From: Linnemannia schmuckeri
Taxonomy: Eukaryota > Mortierellomycota > Mortierellomycetes > Mortierellales > Mortierellaceae
Direction: 5' to 3'
NCBI GenBank assembly: GCA_029449235.1
Contig: JANATG010000005.1
Span: forward strand, 1,240,001-1,304,000
DNA length: 64,000 nucleotides
The translations under genes and the position numbers were made by a program. The notes beneath the pieces are model-generated. The model worked only from the letters and a program-made list of their open reading frames with translations. It was not told the origin of the DNA and made no database searches. Below are positions 61,838 to 64,000 of the stretch, piece after piece; the first letter of the stretch is position 1, and each line of letters starts with the position of its first letter.

Positions 61838-62248
61838 CGAAGAGTAACTCCTCCGGACTGAAACCCTTTTTCAATCATGACCTTTTTTTTTACCTTTTCC
61901 TTTTGCTTTTGCAACAGTAACATTCCTTCCACTGCATCCTCACTCATCCCTTTCTCTTTTAATTGTTTTCTTTGTTGATCTCAAATTTTAAAGAAAGTGT
62001 CGTGTGGTGTGGCGAGCCATGATGCCAGTGGCCCTACACGCCAATTAGACTTTTTTCCTTTGTTGGGAGAAGTCCTTCGCCAAACAGGTTTTCCCATTCA
62101 CTGAAGATACGCATTGCGTAGTCAACGCCGTTCTTTTCGATCTCCGTGTCCTCCTTTAATGGATTTTGACTAGTTTTCATATCATGTGACATATGCGACA
62201 AGGACAACAACCTCAATCTCGCCCTTATTTTTGCTGGTATCTAAAAGT
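61165..62248. other. Intergenic with A31 tract, DUF229 promoter / AIG1 3' flank
   Basis: About 1.1 kb. It holds GGAAGGAA repeats (61270-61300), an uninterrupted 31-A run at 61806-61836 and a short open frame at 62034-62150 that has no plausible link to the upstream AIG1 exon. No gene is called. Confidence 0.5.
61806..61836. repeat. 31-base poly-A tract
   Basis: Uninterrupted A run, similar in size to the A30 tract at 44987-45016 and the T35 tract at 32185-32219. Confidence 0.95.
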
Positions 62249-63632
62249 CTACATAACACTGCAGACGTTGGCGACTGCCCTCGAGCCAGACTGGATCATC
62301 TGTGGAATCGCAGCAGTCGCAGTACGGATGCTCTGCACAATAAAATTGTCCTGAACAATCCCCGCACGGTTGTTAACCTCCTGGAAAAAGGTACAAGTAA
62401 ACTTTTCACGGCGTGCACCTTCCTCAACAGAGACAACCGCCTGGTAAAGCTCCATGAAGCAGTCTCGCGCATATTGGCTGTAACGGGTATCGCGGTTGGA
62501 AAGGAACACTATTGGGGGCTGATACTGGAGCTGGAACCATTGGTGGATCACTCGGACAAAACCCTCGGCGGGGTCTGTTAGCGCATCAATGTTATCCTCC
62601 AGGTAATCCCGCTGATCCTCGTCCACATGTGTAAACACAATCACGACGTGCTTCCAAAACTGGGGTCCCAACAATCTTTCAAACAGTCTTAGCATGTTTT
62701 TCGTATACTCGTCCAATCTAAGTAAAAAAAAGAAGTAAAAAGCAATCGCGGTTAATACCTGTGCAAAGATACCCCGCCGTCTTATACTCTAGACATTTTC
62801 ACCTGTGCAGATCGACGCTAGTTTTCTTACCTCGTGTTGTGGATATTGAAGACAAGAACAAACGCGCTCACACCGTGGGAAAGAGTCTTGAAGAACTCGA
62901 CCATCAGATGCACGTTCTCGACATCTCTGTAAGTGGAGTCGCACATTCCAGGTCTATGATACATGCAAGAAAAAGGAATGGTCAGTCAGAAACTATCATA
63001 CTTTGGTGGATCTATCCAAATCGACCTCAAGGTTACAGGGACAATGCGCCTCGTTCCTGTAAGAATCCTATGAAGCAGTGTAGTCACTCTTCGCCTCATC
63101 CCGCGTTACTGCGGCTTCCCGTGGAGGACGGGACTGTGTCATTGCCGAGCAAGATGATTCAATGCGCTTTTTTCCAGTTCCGAACACGCCTGCATTTTTA
63201 TTATTATTATTATTATTTTTTGGCACGTCCCGAAAGATGTTGCCTGCTTCCGTCTATGTATCGTGTCATCATCAAATTGTCGAAATCCACCCGAGTGATT
63301 TCCCTGGCGCAGATAAGGAGGTTTCCACACTGATATCCCGCGTGCACATGGTGAATGAAATCAAAAGTTCCTTGTATCGTCAATTTCTGCGCCATGTGAA
63401 CGAATAGAGGGTATAGCCCTCAAACGTAGCAAAACACTGGAGTGTTGAGTCCCGTAAAATGTGATTTGCTGTTTCCTGCCAAAGCTCTTTTAACTCTTGT
63501 CCAGATAAGGAGGGAAAAGAGGGATGAGATCTAGCATTGACAGGGGACTTACGTGTCAACAATGTGAACAGTGCGGCCCACCTCGGGCAGCTTCCAGTTG
63601 CGGACGCAGCTACCAATTCGTTGCGTGACAGG
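62249..63632 (-). CDS. AIG1-type (GIMAP/Toc34-like) GTPase, 3' part, CaaX-terminated
   Basis: Septin-like paraseptin GTPase of the AIG1 family. Three exons on the minus strand are visible: 63632-63553, 62953-62831 and 62717-62249. The P-loop exon is missing and probably lies beyond the right edge, so the gene is 5'-partial. Exon 1 carries PVTQRIGSCVRNWKLPEVGR and runs into the G3 motif HIVDTPGMCDS across the junction. Exon 2 gives LMVEFFKTLSHGVSAFVLVF, exon 3 the conserved LRLFERLLGPQFWKHVVIVF and G4 THVDED, then FLSNRDTRYS (G5 region). About 85 further residues have no known fold and end in C-S-V-M followed by TAG. This is a CaaX box suited to farnesylation, so membrane anchoring is inferred. 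Confidence 0.85.
63197..63217. repeat. (TTA)n microsatellite in an AIG1 intron
   Basis: About seven TTA units within the 599-bp intron between the first two visible exons. Confidence 0.9.
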
Positions 63633-64000
63633 CTAGTGATTGAAATAAAAATGAAATATACTGAGATTAGATAACTCAAAGAAGACAGAAATGAAAAAAT
63701 GAATGATGCGAACAGAAAAGCGCTCTGTCTGATAGGTCCATCTCGGCGGAGATGCTCAATTTCTCGCCTTTAGAAAGTTCAAAGGGTCGAGTTGGATGAT
63801 GAAAAAAAAGAAGGGAGAAAGAAAACCAAGATCCGATATCATGGGGGGAAGGGGGAGGCGTAGAGCGGAGGGATAAAAGTCGACGGTATCGTCTGTTCCA
63901 TGCAAACGCCACTGCATAAACGTGGAACGGTGGCAAAATGACAAACAAGAAATATCAGAAAGACGATAGATGGAAAGTAGAGGCGCAAGACAGCCCTTAG
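63633..64000. other. Right edge, probably intron of the AIG1 gene
   Basis: The acceptor ATCACTAG just before 63632 requires an upstream exon. No P-loop-like reading (GxxxxGKS/T) was found in any frame of these 368 bases, so they are most likely intron, with the next exon outside the window. Confidence 0.5.

Noticed and set aside
62034..62216. Short open frame downstream of the AIG1 exon as a possible last exon
   Set aside because: No donor/acceptor pair joins it in phase, and the upstream exon already ends in a plausible CaaX box and stop.

Overview
The window comes from a filamentous, early-diverging fungus, most likely Mortierellomycota (Mortierella/Linnemannia-like). This is inferred from the gene families, from dense short introns with GT...CTAAC...(T)AG signals, and from protein wording; no alignment was run. 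There are no plasmid, phage, CRISPR or bacterial operon features. I reconstructed exons by eye on both strands and required intact reading phase across every junction; 17 of the 18 genes close as complete reading frames.

Left part (1-14 kb): RACK1/Cpc2 (minus), a plasma-membrane syntaxin (minus), a large CaMKK/Ssp1-like kinase (plus) and a C2H2 zinc-finger protein (plus). 14-33.8 kb: an Adp1-like ABCG transporter with an EGF-like ectodomain, an Aurora kinase, the 21 kDa complex I subunit and an MRP/Ycf1-like ABCC transporter (all minus), then a DUF1295/steroid 5-alpha-reductase-family membrane enzyme (plus). About 4 kb of simple-sequence-rich, gene-free DNA follows.

37.9-44.2 kb: a 1955-residue SH3 + Ras-association-like protein of the Tea4/Bud14 type (plus). 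A 251-bp palindromic MITE with TA target duplication lies between its 3' end and the next, convergent gene.

45-64 kb (all minus): a carboxypeptidase Q-like type II membrane M28 peptidase with histidine-rich segments, PHF5A/Rds3, a 62-residue unrecognised protein ending 54 bp before the PHF5A start, ribosomal protein uL2 (RPL8), eIF3f, mitoferrin, a DUF229 phosphatase-like membrane protein and the 3' part of an AIG1-type GTPase ending in a CaaX box, whose 5' end is missing.

The genes form no pathway cluster. They are mostly housekeeping functions (translation, splicing, respiration, mitochondrial iron, transport, exocytosis, mitosis, polarity). The most novel items are the tiny gene abutting PHF5A, the foldback element, the structured RACK1 intron, the CaaX-tailed AIG1 GTPase, the His-rich peptidase and the unusual N-terminal architecture of several proteins.
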